Shown in pieces: positions 37,066 through 46,628 of a stretch of DNA of 64,000 nt. The stretch's first letter is position 1. Each line of letters starts with the position of its first letter. The DNA comes from Shewanella seohaensis (lineage in GTDB: Bacteria > Pseudomonadota > Gammaproteobacteria > Enterobacterales > Shewanellaceae). A program made the position numbers and the translations under genes. The notes beneath the pieces are model-generated. The model saw only the letters and a list, made by a program, of their open reading frames with translations. It was not told the origin of the DNA and ran no database searches. The stretch is taken from the NCBI RefSeq assembly GCF_025449215.1, contig NZ_CP104900.1, positions 2,542,001-2,606,000 on the forward strand, given 5' to 3'.

Positions 37066-39078
37066 TTATCCCTTCGCCAACGTTTCATCCGCGGTGTTGA
37101 TGTTATCTTGTTCGTCAACCTCAGATTGCGATGGCTCTTCGGCCTTGGTTTTAGCTTGCTGCTCAAGCCGTTGGCGCTCAGCTTCAGTTTCCTCCTCGGC
37201 CTTGGCTTTCGCTAGGGCTGCTTCTTCCGCCGCTTTGGCCTGTGCAGCTAGCGCCTCTTGCTCGGCAATCGCCTGTTGGATTTTCGCTTCTTCAAGCGCC
37301 TCAACGGGCAATAGGCTGATTAACTCTATGCCGTTGGGGAATTGGGTGTCATTACCTGACACAATCACCACTTTGCCCTCTTTGGTCAGATACACTAACG
37401 GCAATGCCGTTTCGCCATAACGTTTGCGGAAATGCTCGAAGGTGAAGTTTTCAGTTAAATTAGTGACTTTAAGCTGCGCCCCTTTCGCCATTTGACTGGC
37501 AATTTTGGCGTAGGACACCGCATCACCAAACAAACATAATCGCTGTTTGTAAGTCTCAGATAATTGATGGCGCGCGCTGCCTTGCTCGGCATTATTAAGG
37601 CCGAAGACCTTTTTAGAACCTAACACATCTTGAAAATAAAAGGTCACCAGCGGGTTTAACTGCTTATAAGGCGACATGATCAGCACTCGACCAATCCCAG
37701 TTAAATCCATATAGGTTTCAGCATGTTCTGAGGCAGGGTTACCAAAATAGACCGGAATATTATCCATCCGCGCAAGGCGAATATTATCCCAGTTGCTGTC
37801 GGCCAACAGCACTTTGACATCTTTGCTTTTTAAGATTTTTGCCAGCTCGCGGGAAAACTTCGAGGCTCCGAAAATTAATAATCCTTGCGCCGAACCCGAC
37901 GTCACTCCAAGGTATTTCGCCCAGCGGCCCGCGGTTAAACTTTGGATAACGACAGTGCCGATAATGATTAAAAATACCAAGGGCACAATAGCATCGGCGC
38001 CCTGCACATTGGTTGCCTCTAACTTAATGGCGAATAAGGAAGATACGGCCGCCGCCACAATCCCCCGCGGGGCAATCCAACATAGGAACCACTTATCGGC
38101 TCTCGAGAGTGACGTCCCAATGCCTGACACCCAAATACTGAGCGGACGTGCAATCAGCATAGTCACGGCGAGCACTCCTACGCCGCCCCAGCCTAAATCC
38201 ATCATGGCACTCGAATCGAGTCTTGCGGCTAACAGGATAAACAGAGCCGAAATCAACAGCACAGTTAGCGTTTCTTTGAATTCAAGGATTTCAGCAATAT
38301 CCACACCACGCATATTCGCTAGCCAAATCCCCATTACAGTCACTGTGAGTAATCCGGACTCTTCCTGCACTAGGTTGGAGCCGACAAAAATCCCCAGCAT
38401 AAGGGTTAATACTGCGGTATTACGTAAATAATGCGGCAATAAATTGCGGCGGATCACTTGGCCAATAAGGTAACCTGACGCCGCGCCTAAGCCTAAACCA
38501 AGCGTGAGCATGGAGCCTAGTGCATAGAGCACATGGCTCGTTGGGTCACCAGATACCGTAATGTATTCAAATACTAATACAGCAAGTAGCGCACCGATAG
38601 GGTCAATCACAATCCCTTCCCAGCGTAAAATGCTCGCCAGTTGCGACTTAGGCCGTACGCTGCGCAGCATAGGGACAATCACGGTCGGCCCCGTGACCAC
38701 CACGAGGGCGCCAAATAACAATGCGACCTCCCAGCTAAAATTGAGCAAATAAAAGGTCGCGACACTGATACAGCCCCAGGTGATCACCATGCCGATGCTC
38801 ACTAAGTGGGTCACCATGCGGCCATGGTCTTTAATCTCTTTAAAATTGAGGGTCAATGCGCCCTCAAACAGGATCACGGCTACACCGAGTGAAATGATAG
38901 GAAACAATAAATCCCCAAAAATCTCATCGGGATTGAGTACCCCAAATGCTGGGCCTAACATCAAACCACAGAGTAATAACGGTAAAATTGCAGGTAACCT
39001 AAGCTTCCAACCAACCCATTGACAAAATAACGAAAGCACCCCGATAAGTGCTAACATCCCAGTGATTTTTTCAACCAT
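37066..39078 (-). CDS. Cation/proton antiporter, CPA1-like, with RCK-like and Glu/Ala-rich tail
   Basis: A 670-residue protein. I start at ATG 39078 behind AAAGGAAG; the frame runs on to 39129. Residues 1-390 form about 12 membrane segments with the antiporter block WEGIVIDPIGALLAVLVFEY (the Asp is the likely ion site). Residues 400-500 are a TrkA_N/RCK-like domain (LLIFGASKFSRELAKILKS). The last about 70 residues form an Ala/Glu/Lys-rich coiled coil. It would exchange K+ or Na+ for H+ at the inner membrane. It lies between two inverted IS copies and seems to have been flipped relative to its neighbours, losing its terminator. Confidence 0.88.
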   Translation of the reverse strand: MVEKITGMLALIGVLSLFCQWVGWKLRLPAILPLLLCGLMLGPAFGVLNPDEIFGDLLFPIISLGVAVILFEGALTLNFKEIKDHGRMVTHLVSIGMVITWGCISVATFYLLNFSWEVALLFGALVVVTGPTVIVPMLRSVRPKSQLASILRWEGIVIDPIGALLAVLVFEYITVSGDPTSHVLYALGSMLTLGLGLGAASGYLIGQVIRRNLLPHYLRNTAVLTLMLGIFVGSNLVQEESGLLTVTVMGIWLANMRGVDIAEILEFKETLTVLLISALFILLAARLDSSAMMDLGWGGVGVLAVTMLIARPLSIWVSGIGTSLSRADKWFLCWIAPRGIVAAAVSSLFAIKLEATNVQGADAIVPLVFLIIIGTVVIQSLTAGRWAKYLGVTSGSAQGLLIFGASKFSRELAKILKSKDVKVLLADSNWDNIRLARMDNIPVYFGNPASEHAETYMDLTGIGRVLIMSPYKQLNPLVTFYFQDVLGSKKVFGLNNAEQGSARHQLSETYKQRLCLFGDAVSYAKIASQMAKGAQLKVTNLTENFTFEHFRKRYGETALPLVYLTKEGKVVIVSGNDTQFPNGIELISLLPVEALEEAKIQQAIAEQEALAAQAKAAEEAALAKAKAEEETEAERQRLEQQAKTKAEEPSQSEVDEQDNINTADETLAKG

Positions 39079-39352
39079 ATAACTTCCTTTAGTTGGCATG
39101 GAGTGGTCAGTATTAACCCAACCTAACACGCTTTTTTCATACAGAAAAATGAACTATTGGTGATAACAATAGCAGCAAAAAATGCAGTCCTGTAACTCGA
39201 ATATGTCGATTGACAGCGAATATTCAGCTTTCAGTAGAAATAAAGGGGTAACAAGAAACAATACCTTAGGCATTAGGTAAAGGTATTAAGCAGAAATACA
39301 GAGGCAAAAACTCTGAAAAGATATGTCTCGTCCTAAGATAGGTTGACAGTTT

Positions 39353-40156
39353 TTAGGCCAGCTCCAGTAGCTGGCCTTTTCTATTGTGCACCTGATTAGG
39401 GGTTGCCATATTCAAACTCAGATGCGGTCTCATATCGTTGTATATTGCTATCGATTCTCTAACAAGTATTTTCAGCTCCGCAAATGTCCTACATCGGTGC
39501 AGTAAAAACTCCTGCTTCAGTATGCCATTCACTCTTTCTGCTAATGCATTTTGGTAGCAATCATAACCATCCGTCATTGACGGCTGGATTTGGCTCGCCT
39601 GAAGCGCATTCTGATAAACAGCTGAGCAGTACTGTAAACCTCTGTCTGAGTGATGCACCGCGTTGCCGATATAGCGTTTATCTTTGATGGCCATTTTTAA
39701 CGCTTTCACCACACTCTCGGCTTTCATGTCTTTACTCACGTGATGACCGACTATCTTACGCGAACTCGCATCGGTGACCAGTGACAGGTAGTGCACACCT
39801 TGGTCTGACTCAAGATAGGTGATATCACTGACCAGTACATGCCCTGCATCATGCAGTCCTTCCTCTTTCAGCAGATTAGGATGCTTCTTCATCCAGTGTT
39901 TGCTGAACGTGGTTTTTGTGTAGCTTTTCTTTGGTTTAAGCAGTAAACCTTCACTTCTCAAATAGGTAAAGAACCCATCTCGCCCGAGTTTAATATCGTG
40001 CTCAACCAGCCTGGATTTTATCAACGTGTAGAGCTTACGGGCCCCTAACCTTGGCATATATTTACGCCAGTACTGGACCCAGTCTTGGATGACCGATAGC
40101 TCAGCTCTACGACTTTCCATTCGAGCAACTGCCTGATAAATACCTTGCCTCGACAT
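39353..40156 (-). CDS. IS3-family transposase OrfB, copy 2
   Basis: Intact 267-residue integrase-core protein. It starts MSRQGIYQAVARMESR, has an HTH_21-like N-terminus, then the DDE residues (SDITY, HSDRG, AERVNG). The frame is open upstream to the slippery A6G, so the natural product may be an OrfAB fusion made by -1 frameshifting. It is the reference for the broken copy at 36167-36969. Confidence 0.93.
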   Translation of the reverse strand: MSRQGIYQAVARMESRRAELSVIQDWVQYWRKYMPRLGARKLYTLIKSRLVEHDIKLGRDGFFTYLRSEGLLLKPKKSYTKTTFSKHWMKKHPNLLKEEGLHDAGHVLVSDITYLESDQGVHYLSLVTDASSRKIVGHHVSKDMKAESVVKALKMAIKDKRYIGNAVHHSDRGLQYCSAVYQNALQASQIQPSMTDGYDCYQNALAERVNGILKQEFLLHRCRTFAELKILVRESIAIYNDMRPHLSLNMATPNQVHNRKGQLLELA

Positions 40157-40185
40157 ACCCGCAGCACGACATGCGGCAGCGAGGT

Positions 40186-40581
40186 TTATTTCTCCGTTGC
40201 CTTTTGCTTGCCAGATGTACCGGATAAGTACTTTTTTCTGAGGCCTGCTCCATATTCATTGTCCATGATATCAACCATGCCATTGAGGATTTGGTTACGC
40301 AGTTTCTCTTCTGCTAACTCACGTTCAAGGCGCTTGATCGTTTCGGCAGGGGTTTCTTTTGACTTAGGCATAAGGGGATGCTGAAAAGGTTTCGACCAAT
40401 CGAGTCTACCATGTTTTCTAAGCCAAACGAGTACCGTTGAACGGCCTTGAATACCAAAATGGGCTTGGGCTTGTTTGTACGTCATTTCGCCTTTTTCAAC
40501 ACGCTCTACAACGCCTAATTTAAAGGCTAAGGTGTAATCTCGTTGTGTGCGCTTACGGCTTGAGTTAATTGATGTTGTCAT
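40186..40581 (-). CDS. IS3-family transposase OrfA, copy 2
   Basis: 131 residues, the same sequence as copy 1 (HTH plus leucine-rich helix). It overlaps the orfB frame in the -1 register through the slippery run near its 3' end. Confidence 0.92.
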   Translation of the reverse strand: MTTSINSSRKRTQRDYTLAFKLGVVERVEKGEMTYKQAQAHFGIQGRSTVLVWLRKHGRLDWSKPFQHPLMPKSKETPAETIKRLERELAEEKLRNQILNGMVDIMDNEYGAGLRKKYLSGTSGKQKATEK

Positions 40582-40631
40582 AAAGAAATCCTCTTTATGT
40601 CAACGTATTTCAGGACGAGACAGCGAAAATA

Positions 40632-40662
40632 AAAAAGGCACTACTATATGTAGTGCCTTTTT
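40632..40662. terminator. Bidirectional terminator, fadE and (ancestrally) the antiporter
   Basis: GGCACTAC (40637-40644) and GTAGTGCC (40650-40657) pair over TATAT, with A6 before and T5 after. It serves fadE on the minus strand. If the antiporter segment is turned back, this hairpin falls about 95 bp behind the antiporter stop. Confidence 0.85.
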
Positions 40663-40699
40663 GTTTATTAAAATGGGCTTAGCTAGTACAGCTTCGCTA

Positions 40700-43147
40700 T
40701 TAAGCGGCGCGTTCCTGTGACGTCGTTGCGACGACTTCAGGGCGCAGCTCTGCTGGGTCAAAGTCATCCACATTGATAGACTTCATACGGCCGATTTCGG
40801 CACGTTCCAACAGTTGTACTTCGCTGTCGCTCAATACACCTAAGGCTTTACCTTCAGCGGCAACTTTATCTAACCACATGAAAGGTAAACGCTTGCCACT
40901 GGCCTTACAGACTTTGTCGAATAAAGGTTCGGCAGCCAGAATATCCTTCAGCGTTTGCTCTTGGATGCCTACAGCATTGTGCTCAGAGTTAGTCCAGAAT
41001 TGGCCTTTACCTAAACGATCACGGCTTTCACAAGGGGTTTGCATGATCTTGGCCACTTTATGATCTAACACATCGCTTGGACGTTTCAGTGGACGGCCGA
41101 ATGGGAACATGATGGCGCGTAATACGCCGCCTAGACCCATAGGGAAGTTATCCAGTAAATCGTCTAATGAAGCCTGTAACTTATACAGAGCATCTTCAAC
41201 CGCCCATTGTACCAGTGGCAGATCGTCGGTTTGACGACCTTCATCTTGGTAACGTTTTAAGGTCGCAGAAGCAAGGTATAACTGGCTTAACAGATCGCCT
41301 AAGCGGGCAGAAATACGCTCTTTACGTTTTAAGTTACCGCCTAAGGTTGCCATGGCTAAGTCTGACAGCAGGGCTAAGTTGGCACTGAAACGGTTCATAT
41401 GTTGATAATAACGCTTGGTTTTATCTGAGTAAGGCGCGTTAGAGAAACGGCTTGATGTCAGACCTAACCAGAAGCTACGGACAAAGTTACTGGTCGCAAA
41501 ACCAATGTGACCGAAGATGGCCGCATCGAAGTTGGCTAAGCCTTGGCCAGACTCTGTGTCAAACGCTGACTCCATTTCAGCCAATACATAAGGATGACAA
41601 CGGATTGCACCTTGACCATAGATGATCATCGAACGTGTCAGGATGTTTGCGCCTTCAACGGTAATCGCAATCGGAGCCGCTTGATAGCCACGACCTAAGT
41701 AGTTGTTAGGGCCTAAACACACACCCTTACCACCGTGGATATCCATGGCGTCGATAACGCATTTCTGCATACGATCGGTCAGGTGATATTTCACGATAGC
41801 CGAGATAACCGAAGGTTTTTCACCTAAGTCGATACCTGTGGTGGTTAATGAGGTCACTGCGTCCATCAGGTAGGCGTTACCACCGATGCGTGCCATTGGC
41901 TCTTCAATCCCTTCTAACTTACCAATCGGCAGTTTGAATTGACGACGAATACGCGCATAGGCACCTGTTGCAAGCGCGGCAGTTTTCACGCCACCGGCAG
42001 AGTTTGATGGCAGTGTGATACCACGGCCAACAGACAAACACTCAACCAGCATACGCCAGCCTTGGCCAGCCATTTTCGGACCACCGATGATAAAGCTTAA
42101 TGGTACGAATACGTCTTTACCGCGAGTAGGGCCGTTTTGGAACATACAGTTCAGCGGGAAGTGACGACGGCCTGTTTCAACGCCTTCAACGTCAGTTGGG
42201 ATCAGCGCACAGGTAATGCCCAGCTCTTCTTTATCGCCTAACAGGTGATCAGGGTCGCGCAGTTTAAACGCCAGACCTAATACAGTCGCAACTGGCGCTA
42301 GGGTGATATAACGCTTGTTCCAGGTTAAGCGCATACCTAAGACTTCTTCGCCTTCCCATTGACCTTTACACACGATACCAAAGTCAGGGATAGAACCCGC
42401 GTCGCTACCAGCCTCAGGGCTAGTTAATGCGAAACAAGGGACTTCTAAACCTTTGGCTAAACGTGGCAGGTAATGGTTTTGCTGCTCAGGCGTACCATAG
42501 TGTTGTAACAGTTCGCCAGGGCCTAAGGAGTTAGGTACACCTACAGTGGATGCCAGCTCGCTGCTTAAACCCGCAAGCTTTTGCAGCACGCGTGATTGGG
42601 CGTAGGCTGAGTACTCTAAACCGCCGTATTTTTTCTTGATGATCATGGCGAAGAAGCCGTGATCTTTCAGGTATTGCCATACTTCAGCAGGCAAATCAGC
42701 CAGTTGATGTGATACTTGATGTTGGTTCACCATGCGGCACACTTCTTCAACTGGACCGTCTAAGAAGGCTTGCTCATCGGCACTTAAACGAGCGACAGGG
42801 TAATTGTGGAGTTTTTTCCAGTTTGGGTTACCCGCAAACAGATCGGCTTCCCACCAAGTGGTACCAGCTTCAATCGCTTCTTTTTCGGTAGAAGACATTT
42901 CGGGCATGATGCCACGGTACATCTTCATCAGTGGGCGACTGATAACATTTTGTCTAAATGCACTGATATTGAGGGGCAGCGCGATCACGAGGAAGATAAT
43001 CCAAGAGATAGGGCCAACAACATCGAGTGTCCATCCGGCTGTCATCACAACAGCGGCTGCAATAGTGGCAGTGAGCAAAGATACCCGAAGGTAAGCTAGG
43101 GCTCCTAGCACTAAGATCATGGCGATGATCCAAAGTAGGGTAGTCAC
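40700..43147 (-). CDS. fadE: Acyl-CoA dehydrogenase FadE
   Basis: An 815-residue membrane-linked acyl-CoA dehydrogenase, the same size as E. coli FadE, catalysing the first step of beta-oxidation. I choose the GTG at 43147, preceded by AAGGAG at 7 nt, over the open-frame start at 43183. Two hydrophobic segments (about 3-20 and 25-60) are followed by the dehydrogenase core: [19 protein letters not shown] and the [20 protein letters not shown] block. A C-terminal DUF1974-type domain ends the protein. It is divergent from the amidotransferase gene; a PsrA-like palindrome lies in between. Confidence 0.95.
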   Translation of the reverse strand: MTTLLWIIAMILVLGALAYLRVSLLTATIAAAVVMTAGWTLDVVGPISWIIFLVIALPLNISAFRQNVISRPLMKMYRGIMPEMSSTEKEAIEAGTTWWEADLFAGNPNWKKLHNYPVARLSADEQAFLDGPVEEVCRMVNQHQVSHQLADLPAEVWQYLKDHGFFAMIIKKKYGGLEYSAYAQSRVLQKLAGLSSELASTVGVPNSLGPGELLQHYGTPEQQNHYLPRLAKGLEVPCFALTSPEAGSDAGSIPDFGIVCKGQWEGEEVLGMRLTWNKRYITLAPVATVLGLAFKLRDPDHLLGDKEELGITCALIPTDVEGVETGRRHFPLNCMFQNGPTRGKDVFVPLSFIIGGPKMAGQGWRMLVECLSVGRGITLPSNSAGGVKTAALATGAYARIRRQFKLPIGKLEGIEEPMARIGGNAYLMDAVTSLTTTGIDLGEKPSVISAIVKYHLTDRMQKCVIDAMDIHGGKGVCLGPNNYLGRGYQAAPIAITVEGANILTRSMIIYGQGAIRCHPYVLAEMESAFDTESGQGLANFDAAIFGHIGFATSNFVRSFWLGLTSSRFSNAPYSDKTKRYYQHMNRFSANLALLSDLAMATLGGNLKRKERISARLGDLLSQLYLASATLKRYQDEGRQTDDLPLVQWAVEDALYKLQASLDDLLDNFPMGLGGVLRAIMFPFGRPLKRPSDVLDHKVAKIMQTPCESRDRLGKGQFWTNSEHNAVGIQEQTLKDILAAEPLFDKVCKASGKRLPFMWLDKVAAEGKALGVLSDSEVQLLERAEIGRMKSINVDDFDPAELRPEVVATTSQERAA

Positions 43148-43284
43148 TGTATTTCTCCTTAAGTATGACCGAGTGCCAATCACAGGTCATAACGAGTTTT
43201 GTTGATTGCGATCACAATTATAGTTTGTGGTCTGACCTGTGTCGCATAAAAGTTAAACCTAAGGCAGTTTTAATACAAGTATTT

Positions 43285-43302
43285 TTCAAACAATTGTTTA
43301 AA
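43285..43302. promoter_or_regulatory. PsrA-like operator between fadE and yafJ-like gene
   Basis: TTCAAACAATTGTTTAAA: an 18-bp near-perfect palindrome with a perfect 12-bp core AAACAATTGTTT (43288-43299). It resembles the AAAC-N-GTTT sites bound by PsrA, a fatty-acid-responsive repressor in gammaproteobacteria. It lies 138 bp upstream of fadE. A CRP-like half site (ATTGCGATCACA, 43205-43216) is closer to the gene. Confidence 0.45.
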
Positions 43303-43390
43303 TTTTTTGTCACCTTTGATCATTCCACAAATGTCATCAACTAGTTACAATGCAAAACCGTGGATATTTGGATTGAGAAAGGCGAGAAAT

Positions 43391-44170
43391 ATGTGTGAGT
43401 TACTGGCGATGAGCGCCAATGTGCCGACCGATATTGTGTTTAGTTTTACGGGTTTAGCACAGCGTGGTGGCGTCACTGGGCCCCATGTCGACGGTTGGGG
43501 GATCACTTTCTATGAAGGTCGTGGTAGCCGTACGTTTAAAGATGCTTGCCCGAGTAGTGAGTCGCACATTGCAAAATTAATCAAATCCTATCCGATTAAA
43601 AGCGAGGTGGTGATAAGCCATATTCGTCAGGCCAATCGCGGCTGTGTTTCCCTTGAAAATACTCATCCTTTTACCCGTGAGTTGTGGGGCCGTTATTGGA
43701 CCTATGCCCATAATGGTCAGTTAAGCGACTATCAGGCGAAGTTTCAGGTGTCCCGCTATCAGAGTGTTGGCGACACCGATAGCGAGTTGGCTTTTTGCTG
43801 GATATTGGAGCAAGTCGCGGCCAAGTTTGGCGACCGTCGCCCAGAGGACATGCAAGCAGTGTTTCGATTTGTGGCTACGCTTGCCGAACAAATCCGCGCC
43901 CTTGGGGTGTTTAATATGATCCTCAGCGATGGCGAATACTTGATGAGCTATTGCAGTAATAATCTGTGTTACATCACCCGCAGGGCGCCGTTTGGCAAGG
44001 CAAAATTAATTGATACCGATGTCGTGATTGATTTTGATAAAGAAACCACGCCACACGATGTAGTGACTGTCATTGCCACTCGGCCGCTCACCGAAAACGA
44101 AGACTGGCAGGTGATGCAGCCTGGCAATTGGAAGTTGTTCCGCTTAGGTGAGCTGCTTATCGATTTGTAA
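43391..44170 (+). CDS. Class II glutamine amidotransferase, YafJ-like
   Basis: A 259-residue N-terminal-nucleophile amidotransferase. The start at ATG 43391 (AAGGCGAG upstream) puts the nucleophile at Cys2 (MCELLAMSANVP), as required for this class. Other family features: HVDGWGITFYEG, SHIRQANRGCVSLENTHPF and WTYAHNGQL. It has no synthase domain, so it is a stand-alone glutaminase or hydrolase like E. coli YafJ; the acceptor is unknown. A long hairpin terminator follows. Confidence 0.9.
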   Translation: MCELLAMSANVPTDIVFSFTGLAQRGGVTGPHVDGWGITFYEGRGSRTFKDACPSSESHIAKLIKSYPIKSEVVISHIRQANRGCVSLENTHPFTRELWGRYWTYAHNGQLSDYQAKFQVSRYQSVGDTDSELAFCWILEQVAAKFGDRRPEDMQAVFRFVATLAEQIRALGVFNMILSDGEYLMSYCSNNLCYITRRAPFGKAKLIDTDVVIDFDKETTPHDVVTVIATRPLTENEDWQVMQPGNWKLFRLGELLIDL

Positions 44171-44220
44171 TTGAGGTGCTGTCGCAGCCATTCCACTTTG
44201 ACGGCATTAAATCAGAGACA

Positions 44221-44256
44221 AAAAGGCCAAACGGAGTCACTCACGTTTGGCCTTTT
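44221..44256 (+). terminator. Bidirectional terminator behind the yafJ-like gene
   Basis: A perfect 13-bp stem AAAAGGCCAAACG / CGTTTGGCCTTTT with a 10-nt loop. It may also serve the convergent DUF3108 gene. Confidence 0.85.
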
Positions 44257-44335
44257 ATGTTTTGTGCGGCGCTGTTACGGCATCTTAGCAACAGCACTCA
44301 ATCCGTCTTAAACCAGCGATAACTGTATATCAGGC

Positions 44336-45148
44336 TTAATTCGCGCCTGTGCCGAGGAGTTTAGGTACTTTCTGCTCCGTCGTAACATCTGTTTCAACGG
44401 TAGCGGCTTCAACGGCTGCGGGTACGGCTTCAACTGGCACATCGTCGAAATGATAATTCAGCAGTTTGATATCCAACTGTTTACTGCCTTTTTCAAAGTG
44501 CGTTAGACGAACGGGGAGGTAGGCTAAATCCGGCGCCATCCAGAAGAAGGTTTGGCGTTTATTATTGTCCCGCACGACCTCAATTTTGACTGTATCGTAA
44601 CTGCCGCTCTCAATTGTCATCCGTTCCTTACCTATCACATGGAACTTATACTCATCGAGTTCGTTAGATTTAATCATCTTATAATCAAGCACTTCTTTAC
44701 CAGCGCTGATATCGAGACGAAACTGCAGCTGCACCATTAACGGATCGAAAATATCGCCTTCGAAGGGGAATTTACCTTTTTCATCCTTATAACGGGTGTG
44801 GATCATCCCTTGCGCCTTGGCAAAGGCGGTTTGCTCGATAAAATTCGGGCCGACGCCTTGGCGCTCATGCAAATATCGCAGGGGTAATAATTGATTGCCA
44901 TCCTGAGCAAACTCACTCAGTACATGGCGCACATCGGTCAGCAATAACAGGCTAAGATCGCTGTCGAAGCGATATTTGTAGATCCCATCCTCCATGGCGG
45001 GCAGTTGATACTTGGCCTTACCCAACTCAATATCACCATAATTAACTTGATATTCAGCAGTTTGAGGCGTTAAAGGCGTTGGCGCCGCCATCGCAAATAC
45101 GCTGTGGGTGAGTGCGAGACTCACGAATAACGTTGGAATTGTGCGCAA
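44336..45148 (-). CDS. DUF3108 domain periplasmic protein
   Basis: A 270-residue exported protein (signal peptide about residues 1-21, cleaved after FAMA). The body is the DUF3108 fold: YQVNYGDIELGKAKYQL near the start, YKYRFDSDLSLLLLTDVRH, and the block KRQTFFWMAPDLAYLPVRL near residue 200. The last 35 residues are Val/Ala/Glu-rich and probably disordered. Function unknown in general. Confidence 0.85.
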   Translation of the reverse strand: MRTIPTLFVSLALTHSVFAMAAPTPLTPQTAEYQVNYGDIELGKAKYQLPAMEDGIYKYRFDSDLSLLLLTDVRHVLSEFAQDGNQLLPLRYLHERQGVGPNFIEQTAFAKAQGMIHTRYKDEKGKFPFEGDIFDPLMVQLQFRLDISAGKEVLDYKMIKSNELDEYKFHVIGKERMTIESGSYDTVKIEVVRDNNKRQTFFWMAPDLAYLPVRLTHFEKGSKQLDIKLLNYHFDDVPVEAVPAAVEAATVETDVTTEQKVPKLLGTGAN

Positions 45149-45277
45149 GTAATGCTCCTTTATATCGCAAACAGATTGCGGCTAACACCGCTTATCCCAT
45201 TGGCTGAACTGCCAAGCTTAATTGTTTATAGCTGAGGCCATATCGGGTGTAAACAGTTTATAGATCAATATATTAAA

Positions 45278-45805
45278 CTAGAAGGGGATTGACATCACTA
45301 AGGTTGCCATATCCGGTTGCCACTCAAACTCAGACAAGTCTACTTTGCCACAGTTCACTGTAACGCCTTCAATACGCAATAATTCCATCTGTTCCTGAAA
45401 GGAGACTGAATGCTTTTCGAAGGAAATTTTCCCTTGGCTGTTGAGTACTCTATGCCAAGGAAGTGATAAATGTTCGGGGGCTGATTTGAGCGCCTTTGAC
45501 ACATAGCGGGCACGCCCGGGTAAACCAGCAAAATCGGCCACCTTGCCATAACTGCTGACTTTGCCAGGCGGGATCATCGCGACAATATGCCAAATCTTCG
45601 CCATCGGCGAGAGGGTGTTTTGTGTCTCTTGTGTGCTGTTCGTTTCGTCTGGCGTAATGGCCTTATCTTGCTCTAAGTAGCGATAAAGTGGGGATTTATC
45701 TTTTGCAAACCGCATGATGATGCCAAATAAAACCATGAATGAGGTGAGCCAGTGTAGCGTTAAATAGCGCCTAAGTGAAACAGCGGACGGCTGATACTGC
45801 TGCAA
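45278..45805 (-). CDS. Alkyltransferase-like (ATL) DNA base-flipping protein, start uncertain
   Basis: The C-terminal 108 residues (from MAKIWHIVAMIPPGKVSSYG) are the DNA-binding domain of O6-alkylguanine transferases. The active-site PCHR motif reads PWHR (SLPWHRVLNSQGKIS), so the acceptor Cys is missing; this is the mark of ATL proteins, which bind alkylated guanine and hand it to nucleotide excision repair. The N-terminal 67 residues, including a hydrophobic stretch, are unusual; starts at 45805 (TTG), 45715 or 45604 are all possible and none has a strong ribosome site. Confidence 0.85.
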   Translation of the reverse strand: MQQYQPSAVSLRRYLTLHWLTSFMVLFGIIMRFAKDKSPLYRYLEQDKAITPDETNSTQETQNTLSPMAKIWHIVAMIPPGKVSSYGKVADFAGLPGRARYVSKALKSAPEHLSLPWHRVLNSQGKISFEKHSVSFQEQMELLRIEGVTVNCGKVDLSEFEWQPDMATLVMSIPF

Positions 45806-45928
45806 TTTAAATCTAAAAAATCGATTGTAATGATTTTTATTAAACTATTTAGTTTTGAATATTGAGAAAACACAGGAATAGTTCATAATAGTGCCAAATT
45901 TTTTGACTCACTAAGAGATGAAACAGGC

Positions 45929-46420
45929 ATGGCTGTACTCGATATTCTGACAATTCCCGATGAGCGTCTAAAGCGCAAAGCACAACCCGTAAAAGACATT
46001 GAAGCGATTCAGGGATTTATCGATGATTTAATCGAAACCATGTACCACACCGACGATGGTATCGGTCTGGCCTCGACTCAAGTGGGCAGTACAGATGCGG
46101 TAATTGTGATCGATTTATCCGAAAATCGCGATCAACCCTTAGTGCTGATTAATCCAGAGATTGTTGAAAAGTCTGGCGAATATGTGGGTGAAGAAGGCTG
46201 TCTTTCTATCCCTGGCTATCGCGCCAAAGTGAGCCGTTTCGAAAAGGTCAAAGTCACCGCCTTAGACAGACAGGGCAAAGCGATTGAAATCGAAACCGAT
46301 GACTTTTTAGCCATTGTTTTGCAACACGAAATCGACCATTTACACGGTAAAGTGTTTATCGAACATTTATCGACGTTAAAGCAGCAAATCGCGTTGAAAA
46401 AAGTGCGTAAATACGCCTAA
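45929..46420 (+). CDS. def: Peptide deformylase
   Basis: A 163-residue deformylase that removes the formyl group from new proteins. The three motifs are [10 protein letters not shown] (residues 44-53), EEGCLS (88-93, metal ligand Cys91) and QHEIDH (132-137, ligands His133 and His137). Motif 1 has Ser-Thr where most enzymes have Ala-Pro or Ala-Thr. The gene is alone, not beside fmt, so the genome may have another def. Confidence 0.94.
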   Translation: MAVLDILTIPDERLKRKAQPVKDIEAIQGFIDDLIETMYHTDDGIGLASTQVGSTDAVIVIDLSENRDQPLVLINPEIVEKSGEYVGEEGCLSIPGYRAKVSRFEKVKVTALDRQGKAIEIETDDFLAIVLQHEIDHLHGKVFIEHLSTLKQQIALKKVRKYA

Positions 46421-46462
46421 GCAGATGAATTTGCGCGACTGATTGTCGTCATCCTCTAAGTC

Positions 46463-46490
46463 AAAGCCGCAGTCCGATGCGGCTTTGTTG
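46463..46490 (+). terminator. def terminator
   Basis: AAAGCCGCA (46463-46471) pairs with TGCGGCTTT (46478-46486) over a 6-nt loop, followed by GTTGTTT. 43 bp past the def stop. Confidence 0.75.
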
Positions 46491-46628
46491 TTTCTAAGCC
46501 TATAAATAGCCAAACAAAAGCGCGATATGTGAAGTTAACGGCTTGTTTTTACAGCAGTGACTCGCTAAGGTAGCGGCAATATGCACGGGTTGCATGGCCT
46601 GTGCGCAGTAAGGATACGGTAGAAACAG

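Larger units (their letters stand above)
39324..40622 (-). mobile_element. IS3-family insertion sequence, copy 2 (inverted, intact)
   Basis: 1299 bp, opposite in orientation to copy 1. Same inverted repeats, with intact orfA and orfB. Flanks are ATA on the left and GCG on the right on the plus strand. Read from the IS, its right end is followed by TAT and its left end is preceded by CGC, which pair with copy 1 rather than with each other. Confidence 0.92.

Noticed and set aside
37094..39022. Several plus-strand open frames inside the antiporter gene
   Set aside because: All are shadows of the minus-strand antiporter, caused by its low stop-codon content.
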